DNA of 64,000 bases, taken from Gallionellales bacterium 39-52-133. GTDB lineage: Bacteria > Pseudomonadota > Gammaproteobacteria > Burkholderiales > Gallionellaceae. The notes below the pieces were generated by a model. That model had not been told where the DNA came from. It ran no database searches and saw only the letters and a list, made by a program, of their open reading frames with translations. Below, piece by piece: positions 1 to 13,341 of the stretch (the stretch's first letter is position 1; each line of letters opens with the position of its first letter). The position numbers were made by a program, and so were the translations under genes. Location of the stretch: assembly GCA_002278935.1 (NCBI GenBank), contig NCJL01000007.1, positions 48,548 through 112,547 of the forward strand, in the 5' to 3' direction.

Positions 1-1372
1 GCTCTTGCGTACCTATACCCTTGCCTGCCAATGAACGTGCGGTATCTTCATCGACACCTTCCATTTTTAGCAAGTCTTCGATGCTATGCTCCACCCGCTC
101 TTCATTAACAATTGCGGCGTTAAGCAAGGCATTCCGTGCACGACTACGCAACTCATTGACCGTTTCTTCATCCAGCGACTCGATTTCAAGCATCTCATCG
201 AGTGGAACATAAGCTACCTCTTCCAGAGTGTTAAAACCTTCACGCACCAGAATATCTGCCACTTCTTCGTCCACATCCAGCTTGGAAATAAACAAATCGC
301 GTACTTTGGAAAATTCTATTTCATTTTTCTGACTGGACTCTTCAACTGTCATCAGATTGATTTCCCAGCCGGTTAGTTCACTTGCCAGGCGCACGTTCTG
401 GCCACCACGGCCTATTGCCTGCGCCAGATTTTCTTCTTCAACAATCACATCCATACTGTGCTTGTCTTCGTCAACGACGATACTGGTAACTTCAGCCGGA
501 GCCAAGGCGTTTATCACGCTCGTGGCTGGGTCTGCCGACCAAAGAACAATATCAACACGCTCACCGGCCAGCTCATTGGTGACACCCTGAACTCGCGAAC
601 CACGCATACCGACACAGGTACCAATTGGATCAATACGCTGGTCATTTGAGCGCACTGCAATCTTGGCGCGTGAACCGGGGTCACGCGCGGCACTGACAAT
701 TTCCAGCAGACCTTCTTCAATTTCAGGCACTTCCAGCTCAAACAGTTTGATCAAAAATTGTGGAGTGATGCGAGACAGAATAATTTGAGGCCCGCGCACG
801 GTACGATCTACACGCAGCAAATAAGCACGCACACGATCACCAACTCGCAAGTTTTCCTTCGGTATCATCTGATCGCGCGGCAGCAACGCCTCTATCTTGC
901 CAAACTCGATAATTGCATTGCCACGTTCGATGCGCTTTACAGTGCCCGAAACCAGATGCTCGCTGCGCTCCATAAAGTCAGCCAGAATCTGCTCACGCTC
1001 AGCATCTCGTATTTTCTGGAAAATGACCTGTTTGGCAGCTTGCGCGCCAATACGTCCAAAATCAATCGACTCCAGCGGCTCCTCAACGAATTCGCCAATT
1101 TGATAGTTGGGATCGATTTTTTGGGCCTCTTCCAGCTTGATATGCAGCTCAGGCGTCTCAAAACTTTCGTCATCCATGACTTCCCAGCAACGGAAAGATT
1201 GGTATTCGCCTGTATTACGATCAATACTGACTCGCACATCCGCTTCTTCTTCACCAAAACGTTTTTTGGTAGCAGAAGCCAATGCAGCTTCAAGAGCGCC
1301 AAATACGATTTCCTTATCCACGTTTTTTTCACGTGCCAAGGCATCCACCAATAACAAAACTTCACGACTCAT
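1..1372 (-). CDS. nusA: Transcription termination/antitermination factor NusA (3' end cut by window)
   Basis: NusA binds RNA polymerase and nascent RNA and modulates pausing, intrinsic termination and antitermination. Reading the minus strand from ATG 1372, about 457 codons are present before the window edge. They begin [18 protein letters not shown], the usual NusA N-terminal domain. An S1-like stretch, KH domains ([30 protein letters not shown]) and acidic C-terminal helix-hairpin-helix repeats ([24 protein letters not shown]) follow. The start is supported by GGAG six bases upstream. The family is about 490-500 residues, so only a short C-terminal piece is missing. It lies 63 bp after rimP in the conserved rimP-nusA(-infB) operon; infB would be expected just outside the window. 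Confidence 0.97.
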   Translation of the reverse strand, partial: MSREVLLLVDALAREKNVDKEIVFGALEAALASATKKRFGEEEADVRVSIDRNTGEYQSFRCWEVMDDESFETPELHIKLEEAQKIDPNYQIGEFVEEPLESIDFGRIGAQAAKQVIFQKIRDAEREQILADFMERSEHLVSGTVKRIERGNAIIEFGKIEALLPRDQMIPKENLRVGDRVRAYLLRVDRTVRGPQIILSRITPQFLIKLFELEVPEIEEGLLEIVSAARDPGSRAKIAVRSNDQRIDPIGTCVGMRGSRVQGVTNELAGERVDIVLWSADPATSVINALAPAEVTSIVVDEDKHSMDVIVEEENLAQAIGRGGQNVRLASELTGWEINLMTVEESSQKNEIEFSKVRDLFISKLDVDEEVADILVREGFNTLEEVAYVPLDEMLEIESLDEETVNELRSRARNALLNAAIVNEERVEHSIEDLLKMEGVDEDTARSLAGKGIGTQE

Positions 1373-1435
1373 TACTGTCTCCAACCGTTTATACCGCATG
1401 CCTGAAACAAGCGGACTTAAATCACTCAAAGGTAC

Positions 1436-1861
1436 CTAAAAAACCGGCACCAAACGCGCCTTGTCTATATTCGACAGCTCAATTGCAACCTGCTTATCTT
1501 CTACATCAAACTGCAAAATACCATTCTCGACGGCACCCAATATACCAACAAAATTCTTGCGCCCTGACATAGGCATGCGCAGCTTGATTTGCGCTTTCTG
1601 TCCAGAGAAGCGAATAAAATCAGCTTCTTTCTTTAGCGGCCTGTCCAAACCTGGCGACGAAACCTCAAGTCGCTCAAAATTCACACCCTCCACCATAAAC
1701 AGCCGGGTCAACTGATTGCTTACAATCTCACAGTCTTCTACTGTGATGCCCGTGGGTTTATCCATCAGCACTCGCATCAAACCGCGACCAGAAATCTCCA
1801 GATCAACCAGCTCATACCCCAATCCAGTCAGCGTTACTCCAACCAGCTTAGCCACTTCCAT
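1436..1861 (-). CDS. rimP: Ribosome maturation factor RimP
   Basis: RimP assists assembly of the 30S ribosomal subunit. The product is about 141 residues from ATG 1861 and starts [20 protein letters not shown]. It contains the family-typical segments [20 protein letters not shown] and [19 protein letters not shown] (N-terminal domain), and a C-terminal SH3-like domain ending in DKARLVPVF. An in-frame ATG 14 codons upstream exists, but it lies inside the leader hairpin, and family length favours 1861. No strong Shine-Dalgarno sequence is visible, so the start is moderately certain. It is the first gene of the operon with nusA. Confidence 0.95.
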   Translation of the reverse strand: MEVAKLVGVTLTGLGYELVDLEISGRGLMRVLMDKPTGITVEDCEIVSNQLTRLFMVEGVNFERLEVSSPGLDRPLKKEADFIRFSGQKAQIKLRMPMSGRKNFVGILGAVENGILQFDVEDKQVAIELSNIDKARLVPVF

Positions 1862-1960
1862 GATCCGCACCCACAAATAAAAAACGGGCACGAAGCCCAT
1901 CAAACTTAACGAAACACTTGCGATTAACGATTACATATCATCAACCCGTGCCCGCCATGA
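1862..1960 (-). promoter_or_regulatory. Structured leader upstream of rimP-nusA
   Basis: On the minus strand the sequence CGGGCACG (1947-1954) can pair exactly with CGTGCCCG (1885-1892). The second arm also ends a smaller local hairpin, GGGC-TTCGT-GCCC, that is immediately followed by a T-run and TATTTGTGGG just before the rimP start. The two foldings compete, which is the layout of an attenuator. Structured rimP leaders are known in enterobacteria; whether this one belongs to that family is inference. Confidence 0.55.
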
Positions 1961-2035
1961 AAAGTATTGCCACTACTTGATAAAAATGCTGCGCAAATCA
2001 AATTGAAGCTGTTAGATTTATCAGAATCAAATTTG

Positions 2036-2041
2036 AGTATA
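2036..2041 (-). promoter_or_regulatory. Possible -10 box for the rimP operon
   Basis: The minus strand reads TATACT here, about 80 bp upstream of the leader hairpin, in an AT-rich stretch. The best -35 at 17 bp spacing (TTTCAA) is poor, so this is only a candidate. Confidence 0.3.
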
Positions 2042-2136
2042 ACAAAAATATTAACCATTTGAAACAAGGCCAATATAATTATCTTTAAAATCTACCGCTT
2101 AAAGTTAGTTTGCATAGCGGAGATTACGAACAAAAC

Positions 2137-2212
2137 TGGCGTCCCCAACGAGATTCGAACTCGTGTTATCGCCGTGAAAGGGCGGTGTCCTAGGCCTCTA
2201 GACGATGGGGAC
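2137..2212 (-). tRNA. tRNA-Glu (anticodon TTC), copy 1
   Basis: A 76-nt cloverleaf on the minus strand starts GTCCCCATCGTCTAGAGG and has anticodon loop CTTTCAC (TTC). It has a GTTCGAATC T-loop, a GGGGACG 3' acceptor strand and an encoded CCA. It is identical over its full length to the second copy at 2301-2376. Confidence 0.97.
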
Positions 2213-2300
2213 ATATCTTCGTGATAAGGATAAGCGACTGCAAATCGCCACCTGTTTCATTAAGAACTGAAAAGGGTTAAAGCAGAAATACCGAATAAAC

Positions 2301-2376
2301 TGGCGTCCCCAACGAGATTCGAACTCGTGTTATCGCCGTGAAAGGGCGGTGTCCTAGGCCTCTAGACGATGGGGAC
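2301..2376 (-). tRNA. tRNA-Glu (anticodon TTC), copy 2
   Basis: Identical in sequence to the 2137-2212 gene and separated from it by 88 bp. It lies 8 bp from tRNA-Ala, so the three genes are probably one transcript running from 2460 towards 2137. CCA is encoded. Confidence 0.97.
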
Positions 2377-2384
2377 TCGCGTCT

Positions 2385-2460
<76 letters not shown>

Positions 2461-2473
2461 AAAAAGAGGGCGC

Positions 2474-2502
2474 ATTATAATGAGCTACCCTATGCTTGTA
2501 AA
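2474..2502 (-). promoter_or_regulatory. Sigma-70 promoter of the tRNA-Ala-Glu-Glu cluster
   Basis: On the minus strand, TTTACA (2497-2502) is followed after exactly 17 bp by a perfect TATAAT (2474-2479). The mature tRNA-Ala begins 14 bp beyond the -10 box. A GC-rich stretch (GCGCCC) follows the -10, as in stringently controlled discriminators. Confidence 0.8.
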
Positions 2503-2774
2503 GCAACTTGAGCAGATAATCACTTGTTTTTCGATTCGAATATAAATATATAGTTCAGACTGATTTTTTCGTGCGGCCCTCCGTGATACACCAAAGCCTG
2601 CACGCGAAAGCAATATTTATCCTTAAAATTAAGACGCCTGGATTTGTGACGCTTTATTGCATTATGTTATCGTAAGCGCGTCACCAGATAACCTTCTCAA
2701 AGTAAAAAATTCTGCTTCCCAAGATATCCGGCTTAATGGCGGGATCGTAATAACAATAGAAAACAGGAATCACA
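2503..2774. other. Intergenic stretch between tRNA-Ala and maf
   Basis: Together with the tRNA promoter this makes a gene-free gap of 314 bp. No convincing gene, repeat or hairpin is seen. The last bases hold the AGGA ribosome-binding site of maf. Confidence 0.5.
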
Positions 2775-3359
2775 TTGAACTCTCAAATACTGGTGCTTGC
2801 TTCCACCTCAATTTACCGCAGCGAATTACTTGCGCGCTTGCGCATTCCATTTCAAACAGCAGCGCCTGATGTGGATGAAACCCCTTTGCCGGATGAAAAT
2901 GCACAGCAAACTTCTTGGCGCCTATCACGCACCAAAGCACAAGCAGTTGCCGCCCAGTACCCGGATGCAATGATTATCGGCTCGGATCAGGTGGCACTGT
3001 TAGGTGATCAACAATTAGGCAAGCCACTCACACATGAAAACGCTACAAAGCAGCTGGGCGCGATGAGTGGACAAACAGTTACTTTTTACACTGCGCTTAC
3101 ATTGCTAAATGCGCTCACAAAAGATATCCAGACAGAGGTCGCCATCAATTGCGTCCAATATCGAATACTTTCGGATGCCCAGATAGAAAATTATCTGCTC
3201 AAGGAGCAGCCATATCACTGCGCAGGCAGCATCAAGTCTGAAGGACTGGGAATTGCCCTGATAAACAGCATAAAAGGGGACGACCCCAATGCATTGGTCG
3301 GACTACCACTCATACTTCTTGTCAATATGCTTTTGAAGCAAAATGTGAAAATTTTGTGA
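2775..3359 (+). CDS. Maf-family nucleotide pyrophosphatase, YceF type
   Basis: Maf proteins hydrolyse non-canonical nucleoside triphosphates to monophosphates. The YceF branch prefers 7-methyl-GTP. The 194-residue product opens LVLASTSIYRSELLARL (Maf signature SxSxxR) and contains PDVDET, a conserved KAQAVA segment, IIGSDQV, GKPLTHENA, the HCAGSIKSEGLG motif and a GDDPNALVGLPL tail. These match the E. coli YceF pattern rather than YhdE. No ATG fits the family N terminus; TTG at 2775 with AGGA six bases upstream does. It stands alone, upstream of dksA. Confidence 0.93.
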   Translation: MNSQILVLASTSIYRSELLARLRIPFQTAAPDVDETPLPDENAQQTSWRLSRTKAQAVAAQYPDAMIIGSDQVALLGDQQLGKPLTHENATKQLGAMSGQTVTFYTALTLLNALTKDIQTEVAINCVQYRILSDAQIENYLLKEQPYHCAGSIKSEGLGIALINSIKGDDPNALVGLPLILLVNMLLKQNVKIL

Positions 3360-3531
3360 CTCGCCTACCTTTGCATACTAACTAATTGACTTATCAAGTT
3401 TATAACAATTTTTTTAACCGCTTCAAACCAAACGCATTATCGCATGCGGCTAAATTATAGTTGCGATCACAGTTTAATTCTGATATTAAGTCGCGGTTTT
3501 AAAATTTCACTCGATTTTTGGAGGCATTAGA

Positions 3532-3954
3532 ATGTCCGCACAAACCAACCAGTCCTTTACTCCCTATAAAGCCAAAAAAGGCGAGGAGTATATGAATCCA
3601 AAACAACTTGAACATTTCCGCAACATTTTGACCGGGATGAAGCTGGAGCTTGGGCAGGATATCGACAGGACAGTACATACCATGCAGGACGAGGCTACCG
3701 TATTTGCAGACCCCAATGATCGCGCAAGTCAGGAGTCTGACATGAGTCTCGAATTAAGAAATCGTGATCGAGAGCGTAAATTAATCAAGAAAATTAGCGA
3801 TATGCTGACAAAAATTGACAGTGGCGAATATGGGTATTGCGACAAATGCGGTATCGAAATCGGCTTGAGTCGTCTGGAAGCTCGTCCCACTGCGACGCAA
3901 TGTATAGACTGCAAGACACTGGATGAAATTCGCGAAAGACAAGTCGCAAAGTAA
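3532..3954 (+). CDS. dksA: RNA polymerase-binding transcription factor DksA
   Basis: DksA enters the secondary channel of RNA polymerase and, with ppGpp, mediates the stringent response. The 140-residue product has the coiled-coil with the tip residues D, D and A preserved in ADPNDRAS. The C-terminal zinc finger is CDKCG...CIDC, and the family signature SLELRNRDRERKLIKKI is present. A strong GGAGGC lies nine bases before the ATG. A 22-bp perfect hairpin lies downstream at 4003-4052. dksA appears monocistronic. Confidence 0.97.
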   Translation: MSAQTNQSFTPYKAKKGEEYMNPKQLEHFRNILTGMKLELGQDIDRTVHTMQDEATVFADPNDRASQESDMSLELRNRDRERKLIKKISDMLTKIDSGEYGYCDKCGIEIGLSRLEARPTATQCIDCKTLDEIRERQVAK

Positions 3955-4002
3955 TTTCCAGGGACACGCGCCCAATTCTCCTTTTCATTTTCAATTCTTT
4001 AT

Positions 4003-4052
4003 GGATGCCTCTGGCTCACCTTATTATTTTATAAGGTGAGCCAGAGGCATCC
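4003..4052. repeat. Perfect 22-bp hairpin between dksA and tex
   Basis: Arms 4003-4024 and 4031-4052 are exact reverse complements around a 6-nt loop (TATTTT). No T-run follows on either strand, so it is not a textbook intrinsic terminator. It ends 18 bp before the tex start codon and would sit in the 5' leader of any read-through transcript. Confidence 0.85.
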
Positions 4053-4070
4053 TGATTATCAATATCACAT

Positions 4071-6419
4071 ATGCTGCCATCTATTGAACAACGCCTCGCC
4101 CTTGAACTTGCCGCCAAACCAGCTCAAGTTGCTGCCGCAATTTCCTTGCTGGACGAAGGTGCAACAGTGCCCTTTATCTCACGTTACCGTAAAGAAGCAA
4201 CCGGCGGATTGGATGACACACAGTTACGCCTGCTTGAAGAGCGCCTGCGTTATTTGCGCGAACTGGAAGAGCGACGCACTGCCATCATTGCCTCGATAGA
4301 AGAACAAAACAAGATGACCCCTGCCCTGCTGGGCAGCATCATGCAGGCAGAAGACAAAACCCGCCTTGAAGATCTCTATTTGCCTTACAAGAAAAAACGC
4401 CGCACCAAAGCACAAGTTGCAATTGAAGCTGGGCTGGAGCCACTGGCCGATGCATTACTGACCGGTCCGCACTTGAGTCCCGAAGAGGAGGCGGCCAAAT
4501 ACCTCAAGCCGGCGTTTACGACCCAACATGGTGACAACCCCGGGGTTGCAGACACCAAGGAAGCACTGGATGGTGCGCGGCAGATTCTGATGGAGCGCTT
4601 TGCCGAAGACGCTTCCCTGCTGCAAGCTCTGCGTGAGTATATGCTGGAACATGGCATAGTCGAATCCAAGGTTGCCGAAGGCAAGGAAGAGTTAGGGGCA
4701 AAGTTTGCCGATTACTTTGATTACACCGAAACCATCAAAAGCATTCCTTCACATCGTGCACTTGCCTTGTTCCGCGGACGCAGAGAAGAGTTGCTGAATG
4801 TAACATTACGCCTTGACTCAGAGGCCGAGAAGCCCAAATGGGATGCTCCTCATAATATGTGCGAAGCACGGATTGCTGCCCATTTTGGCATCAGGAACCA
4901 GAACCACCCTGCTGACAAGTGGCTCAGCGACACTGTGCGCTGGACCTGGCGCGTAAAAAGCTCACTGCATTTGGAAAGTGAAATGATGAGCGCATTGCGC
5001 GAACGCGCTGAAATTGAAGCGATTAATGTTTTTGCTCTTAACCTCAAGGCACTTTTACTCGCCGCCCCTGCAGGCCCTCGAGCAACAATGGGTCTGGATC
5101 CTGGCTTGCGAACTGGTGTAAAAGTTGCCATCGTCGATGCCACAGGCAAGGTAATGGACACAGCCGTCATTTACCCTCACCAACCAAAAAATGATTGGGA
5201 TGGCTCGCTGCATACACTGGAAAAACTGGCCGAAAAATATCAGGTATCGCTGATTTCTATTGGCAACGGTACTGCATCCCGCGAGACCGATAAACTTGCA
5301 CATGATCTGATCAAGTTGCGCCCGGATCTAAAACTGACTGCTGTCGTGGTATCAGAAGCCGGCGCCTCGGTCTATTCCGCGTCTGAATTTGCGTCACGCG
5401 AATTGCCCGACATGGATGTAACCCTTCGCGGCGCAGTATCCATTGCACGCCGACTACAAGACCCACTGGCCGAACTGGTCAAAATCGATCCCAAGTCCAT
5501 CGGTGTAGGTCAATACCAACACGATGTCGGGCAATCTCAACTGGCCCGTTCACTGGATGCCGTGGTTGAGGACTGCGTCAACGCCGTGGGAGTGGATGTC
5601 AATACTGCCTCGGCCCCCTTGCTTGCGCGCGTTTCCGGGCTCAGCAGCGCTGTTGCCCAAAGTATCGTTGCCTATCGCGATATGAAGGGTATGTTTGTGT
5701 CACGCGATGCTTTGCGCGATGTACCACGCCTCGGAGAAAAAACCTTTGAGCAGTCAGCCGGATTCTTGCGCGTAATGGGTGGGGATAATCCTCTGGATGC
5801 CTCCGCAGTGCATCCAGAATCCTATCCTCTGGTGCACAAAATACTTGCTGACATCAAACAGGAAATAAAGACTATCATAGGCGACAGCAGCTTGCTTAAA
5901 TCGTTAAATCCCGCCAAGTACGCCGATGAAAAATTCGGCATTCCCACCATCAGTGATATCTTGAAAGAACTCGAAAAACCGGGCCGAGATCCGCGCCCCG
6001 AATTCAAAAGCGCGACTTTCAAAGAAGGCGTTGAAGAGATAAAAGATTTGCGCCCGGATATGATATTGGAAGGCGTGATCACCAACGTGGCAGCTTTTGG
6101 TGCCTTCGTTGATATTGGGGTACACCAGGATGGGCTGGTGCATATTTCCGCTCTCGCGAACACCTTCGTAAAAGATCCACATACCGTTGTCAAAGTCGGG
6201 CAGGTAGTCAAAGTTAAGGTATTGGAAATCGATGAAAAGCGCAAACGTATTGCTCTCACTATGCGACTCACCGACAGTGCGCCACAGGCGGGCAACATAT
6301 CAGAACCGAGAGACCGCAATGATGCAAAGCGATTATCACAACAACACCAACAACAGGCACGACCCCAGGCCAACTCAAATAGCGCAATGGCCGCAGCCTT
6401 TGCAAAACTGAAAAATTAA
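4071..6419 (+). CDS. tex: Transcription accessory protein Tex (S1 RNA-binding)
   Basis: Tex is a widely conserved cytoplasmic nucleic-acid-binding protein linked to transcription fidelity and stress or toxin expression. The 782-residue product is of family length. It has the N-terminal helical region ([17 protein letters not shown], residues about 35-51), a YqgF/RuvC-like domain from about residue 338 ([18 protein letters not shown]), and helix-hairpin-helix motifs with VGQYQHDV and [15 protein letters not shown]. An S1 domain occupies about residues 660-733 ([20 protein letters not shown]), followed by a Gln/Asn-rich tail. The hairpin 18 bp upstream of ATG is unusual. Confidence 0.97.
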   Translation: MLPSIEQRLALELAAKPAQVAAAISLLDEGATVPFISRYRKEATGGLDDTQLRLLEERLRYLRELEERRTAIIASIEEQNKMTPALLGSIMQAEDKTRLEDLYLPYKKKRRTKAQVAIEAGLEPLADALLTGPHLSPEEEAAKYLKPAFTTQHGDNPGVADTKEALDGARQILMERFAEDASLLQALREYMLEHGIVESKVAEGKEELGAKFADYFDYTETIKSIPSHRALALFRGRREELLNVTLRLDSEAEKPKWDAPHNMCEARIAAHFGIRNQNHPADKWLSDTVRWTWRVKSSLHLESEMMSALRERAEIEAINVFALNLKALLLAAPAGPRATMGLDPGLRTGVKVAIVDATGKVMDTAVIYPHQPKNDWDGSLHTLEKLAEKYQVSLISIGNGTASRETDKLAHDLIKLRPDLKLTAVVVSEAGASVYSASEFASRELPDMDVTLRGAVSIARRLQDPLAELVKIDPKSIGVGQYQHDVGQSQLARSLDAVVEDCVNAVGVDVNTASAPLLARVSGLSSAVAQSIVAYRDMKGMFVSRDALRDVPRLGEKTFEQSAGFLRVMGGDNPLDASAVHPESYPLVHKILADIKQEIKTIIGDSSLLKSLNPAKYADEKFGIPTISDILKELEKPGRDPRPEFKSATFKEGVEEIKDLRPDMILEGVITNVAAFGAFVDIGVHQDGLVHISALANTFVKDPHTVVKVGQVVKVKVLEIDEKRKRIALTMRLTDSAPQAGNISEPRDRNDAKRLSQQHQQQARPQANSNSAMAAAFAKLKN

Positions 6420-6529
6420 ACCCTCACACAAGGTACAGTTTCAAAGCAAAGACACCGGCTAATCATTAAATGGTATACTGATTAAATAAGATATTTCATT
6501 TAATGTTTGATTAGATCAGGGGAATTAAA

Positions 6530-6802
6530 ATGCATAAGTTTGTACTATTTGCGTTTATGAGTTTGGCGTCTCTTCCTGCAATAGCTCAAATACTGCCTTG
6601 TGATGTTCTACGCTCAAGAGTAGACGCCAAGCTCCAGGCAAAAGGAGTGCAATCATATACACTTGCAATCGTGCCAGCGGCAGAACTGACAGACGAGTTA
6701 AATGCCGCGTCAGCAGTGCCACCCACAATAACAAATAATGGTAAAGTAATAGGTTCCTGTGAAGCCGGATCAAAACGACTTATCTATATCAGGGGCAACT
6801 GA
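6530..6802 (+). CDS. Small secreted protein, DUF1161 family
   Basis: Function unknown. The 90-residue product has a clear signal peptide (MHKFVLFAFMSLASLPAIA, cleavage near AIA-Q). The mature part starts with a Cys (LPCDVLRSRVDAKLQAKGV) and carries a second Cys in GKVIGSCEAGSKRLIYIR. This matches the DUF1161 pattern of CxxL...KLxAKGV...VGSC.GG.K.IxY. The two Cys could form a periplasmic disulfide. AGGGGAA lies eight bases before the ATG. It is monocistronic, with about 110 bp gaps on both sides. Confidence 0.8.
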   Translation: MHKFVLFAFMSLASLPAIAQILPCDVLRSRVDAKLQAKGVQSYTLAIVPAAELTDELNAASAVPPTITNNGKVIGSCEAGSKRLIYIRGN

Positions 6803-6922
6803 AAAGTATACACTCCCTTCAACAGTATAGATGCAAATTTTTTTGATCTTTTTCAATGAATACACAACTTTCCATTAAATGTCGTCATTCATTTAACTGA
6901 CTAGCTTAGTTCGGAATTTTTT

Positions 6923-7579
6923 ATGCTTACCCAGCTTGCAAGCTCGCCTTATTTCCTCACTGGTACAGCCCTCGTAATATTTGGAATCATCCTGACAGTT
7001 GCCGGCTTCGTTTCGCTGTTACGGGCAAGAGTCGGCACTTTTACACTACAGACTCTGCTTGGACTATTGATGCTCGCAATCGGGGCACTCGCCGGCATGA
7101 TCGCTTTTGGCATTCAGGGATATCAAACACTTACACGAGAAGAAGTTGCAGCTCATATCTCCGTATCACCTGTCGCTCCACAGCGATTTGCAGCTACCTT
7201 TCGTTACCCGGATGGTCGTACTGCAAACTTTATCATCGCAGGTGATGAAATTTATGTTGATGCTCATATACTCAAGTGGCAGCCTTTGGCCAATCTCTTT
7301 GGCCTGCACACCGCTTACGAATTTGACCGCATAGGCGGACGCTACCGGGATATTGAACAGGAACGCACAGCTGAACGCTCGATACACTCCCTCAGCCAGG
7401 ATAAGCCTGTCAATTTATTTGGTTTGCGCCAGCGCCATACCTTCCTTGCATTGCTACTTGATGCCAAGTATGGGTCTGCCACGTTTATACCCGTAACACA
7501 GCCCATTGAACTTGAAGTAAAAGTTTCCACTACAGGCTTGCTGATGCGCGAAGCAAATTCAGCAACCAAAGCTCATTGA
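6923..7579 (+). CDS. Conserved hypothetical inner-membrane protein
   Basis: I do not recognise a characterised family. The 218-residue product has two N-terminal membrane segments (about residues 10-33 and 40-65), followed by a soluble, probably periplasmic, domain. That domain contains FRYPDGRTANFIIAGDEIYVDAHILKW and a region rich in charged residues. Database entries of this type are sometimes called 'cation/multidrug efflux pump' without evidence; the sequence is too short and has no RND features. It lies 109 bp before the orphan parA, on the same strand, and could be co-transcribed. Confidence 0.75.
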   Translation: MLTQLASSPYFLTGTALVIFGIILTVAGFVSLLRARVGTFTLQTLLGLLMLAIGALAGMIAFGIQGYQTLTREEVAAHISVSPVAPQRFAATFRYPDGRTANFIIAGDEIYVDAHILKWQPLANLFGLHTAYEFDRIGGRYRDIEQERTAERSIHSLSQDKPVNLFGLRQRHTFLALLLDAKYGSATFIPVTQPIELEVKVSTTGLLMREANSATKAH

Positions 7580-7688
7580 TGTTTCTGAATTTAATTTTCT
7601 GGATGAAACCAATAATCAGAACTTTAATTGGCTGTAACTCAGCGATAACAACAACTGACATCGTTTTAAGATAAAATCGTTACCTGCC

Positions 7689-8456
7689 ATGACAATAATT
7701 GCTGTATTTAATCAAAAAGGCGGTGTTGGAAAAACTACCACTGCACTCAATCTTGCTGCCGCGCTCGCGCGTAGCGAACGAACAACCTATGGAATTGACC
7801 TGGACCCGCAAGCACAATTTAGCGCTATTGCCGGGATAACAGCAAATACGGGGGATGATACAGTTCTAAGCCTTTTTCAACGTAACAGACCTTTAAGTGA
7901 ACTGGTAAATGAGTCCAGCAGTGGCATCAAGGTCATTCCCGCGCATTCTGAACTTTCCAAAGTCGATGCCCTGTTTGGCAAGGGTTTCAACGTGGTAAAC
8001 AGATTGAATACCGGATTAAAAGTTGAGAGCTTGGGTAGCAAATCAAATCCGGTCATCATTGATTGCTGCCCCATGATTGGCGTACTTTCGCTGAATGCAA
8101 TATTTGCCTGCGACTGCCTGATCGTACCAATTTCAGCCGACTATCTTTCTGCAAAAGGCGCAATGCAGATTGATAAAACTCTTAAAGCACTGGAACCCGT
8201 ACTTAAACGCCGTATCAAAAGACGCTATCTGCTTACCCGCTTTGATACGCGCCGCAATATGTCGCTGGATATTCTACGTATGGCGGAAGAGAAATTTGGT
8301 GAAGATGTGTGCAGTACTAAAATTGCAGAGAATGTAAGTTTGGCTGAAAGTCCGGCTTTGAACAAAACAATATTTCAGCACGCACCCAGCAGCCGTGGGG
8401 CGCATGACTATGATGCCTTGCTGGCAGAATTATTGGCAGACGGACTTATCGAGTAA
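7689..8456 (+). CDS. ParA-family (MinD/ParA-like) ATPase, orphan
   Basis: Deviant Walker-A ATPase that likely dimerises on ATP and binds DNA or membrane to position cargo. The 255-residue product opens MTIIAVFNQKGGVGKTTTAL with the signature lysine of the deviant Walker A. It has GIDLDPQAQ (A') and a Walker B-like VIIDCCPMIG, and keeps the ParA order. No parB, centromere-like repeat array or chromosomal parAB partner is nearby. That argues against replicon partitioning and for a cargo-positioning or regulatory paralogue. The C-terminal part (AESPALNKTIFQHAPSSRGAHDY) is typical of chromosomal Soj-like proteins. Role not determined. Confidence 0.85.
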   Translation: MTIIAVFNQKGGVGKTTTALNLAAALARSERTTYGIDLDPQAQFSAIAGITANTGDDTVLSLFQRNRPLSELVNESSSGIKVIPAHSELSKVDALFGKGFNVVNRLNTGLKVESLGSKSNPVIIDCCPMIGVLSLNAIFACDCLIVPISADYLSAKGAMQIDKTLKALEPVLKRRIKRRYLLTRFDTRRNMSLDILRMAEEKFGEDVCSTKIAENVSLAESPALNKTIFQHAPSSRGAHDYDALLAELLADGLIE

Positions 8457-8467
8457 TATAAATGCAA

Positions 8468-8677
8468 TCATTTTGAAATTAAAGACAGAATGTCTTCAAC
8501 AGAAGTCGAGTCGCACTGTTTGACACCATTATCTTTAGTTTCACAGCGAATGATCTCGCAATAACGGTACATCTGGTTTAGTTTCCGCTCCGCATCCTGC
8601 TGGTCTAGCCCGCCAATGACCAAACTCTCGATCCTCTGGCCATCGCGTGTACGTATAGAAAAATCAAATTTCATCAT
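8468..8677 (-). CDS. Conserved hypothetical small protein
   Basis: A 69-residue acidic/basic mixed protein with no membrane segment. It starts MMKFDFSIRTRDGQRIESLVIG and contains AERKLNQMYRYCEIIRCE. It is convergent with parA, 11 bp apart. GGGGA lies seven bases upstream of ATG 8677, favouring this start over the GTG at 8680. I recognise the N-terminal pattern as one that recurs in betaproteobacterial genomes, without a known function. Confidence 0.65.
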   Translation of the reverse strand: MMKFDFSIRTRDGQRIESLVIGGLDQQDAERKLNQMYRYCEIIRCETKDNGVKQCDSTSVEDILSLISK

Positions 8678-8824
8678 CACTTGTTCCCCGTCACATTTAT
8701 TGCGCTCACCTTATGGACTTTTTGTAACGTTAACATATTCTCCGGAAGTACGGCCATTTTTCAGGCTCTGGTGAAAACAAGAAAATATTTTGCACCATGG
8801 TCAACACGCTTAATACTTATTTTA

Positions 8825-8854
8825 TTTCCACCTGTTCATTCATCTCTGTATAAT
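8825..8854 (+). promoter_or_regulatory. Probable promoter of tRNA-Leu
   Basis: A perfect TATAAT (8849-8854) lies 48 bp upstream of the mature tRNA. The -35 TTTCCA (8825-8830) matches TTGACA at four of six positions with 18 bp spacing. GCCCGGC directly follows the -10 as a GC-rich discriminator. Confidence 0.6.
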
Positions 8855-8902
8855 GCCCGGCTGCGGTTACTGCCTTGCAGCAACCAATCGACAATCTATT
8901 CT

Positions 8903-8991
8903 GCCTGGGTGGTGAAATTGGTAGACACAAGGGACTTAAAATCCCTCGGCTTGAAAAGGCTGTACCGGTTCGATTCCGGTCCCAGGCACCA
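8903..8991 (+). tRNA. tRNA-Leu (anticodon TAA)
   Basis: An 89-nt class II tRNA with a long variable arm. It has acceptor GCCTGGG/CCCAGGC, D-loop AAATTGGTAGACAC, anticodon loop CTTAAAA giving TAA, a GGTTCGATTCC T-arm and encoded CCA. Confidence 0.97.
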
Positions 8992-9059
8992 AATCAATAT
9001 TGCAGTCCACACCCGAAATCAATTTCACCAATCCTGCCCACTCTTTAAAGGGCACATTA

Positions 9060-9380
9060 TCACTTAAGCGAACTGGTTTCGCGCGCTGCTGAAGCTGGCA
9101 ACGGCATGCTCCCCCCTACTACCTGAAAAAATACTTCACCGGGCTTGATCATGCCAAGATCGCTACGGGCTCGCTCTTCAATCGCTTCAGTACCCTGTTT
9201 AAGATCGCGCACCTCTGCATCCAGCGCCACATTGCGCACTCTGGTTTGAAGATTCGCCTTCTTCTGTGCATCGACCTGATGGTCAAGCTCCCACACCTTG
9301 ATCCAACCGCCTTTTCCTAGCCACAAGGGATACTGCCACAACAGAATGAGGGCAAGAAGTGTCAGTGTGATCCAGCGCAT
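9060..9380 (-). CDS. ftsB: Cell division protein FtsB (septum formation initiator)
   Basis: FtsB is a bitopic inner-membrane protein that forms the FtsQLB divisome complex. The 106-residue product has a short cytoplasmic start, one membrane segment (about residues 3-20) and a periplasmic coiled coil ([18 protein letters not shown]). The family-typical end [23 protein letters not shown] follows. It lies 62 bp downstream of eno, the standard eno-ftsB arrangement. The Ala/Ser-rich tail is slightly longer than in E. coli. Confidence 0.93.
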   Translation of the reverse strand: MRWITLTLLALILLWQYPLWLGKGGWIKVWELDHQVDAQKKANLQTRVRNVALDAEVRDLKQGTEAIEERARSDLGMIKPGEVFFQVVGGSMPLPASAARETSSLK

Positions 9381-9442
9381 CTAATTGCCGCGTCCCTGTT
9401 TAAGCAAAGCTCTCGGTCAGGTATACGATTCTTCAAGTCGGA

Positions 9443-10744
<1,302 letters not shown>

Positions 10745-10751
10745 TTATATT

Positions 10752-13255
<2,504 letters not shown>

Positions 13256-13341
13256 TTATACCGTAAAACGGCATTTCCTAATACAGCTTGTAGGGGTAAT
13301 CTATGAAATTAATATTAATGACATGCAAACTTCATATTCGC

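Noticed and set aside
7689..8456. Plasmid or integrated-element partition locus
   Set aside because: No ParB, replication gene, integrase or attachment-site duplication; flanked by ordinary chromosomal genes.
8903..8991. tRNA-Leu as an integration site
   Set aside because: No repeated 3' end of the tRNA and no integrase within the window.
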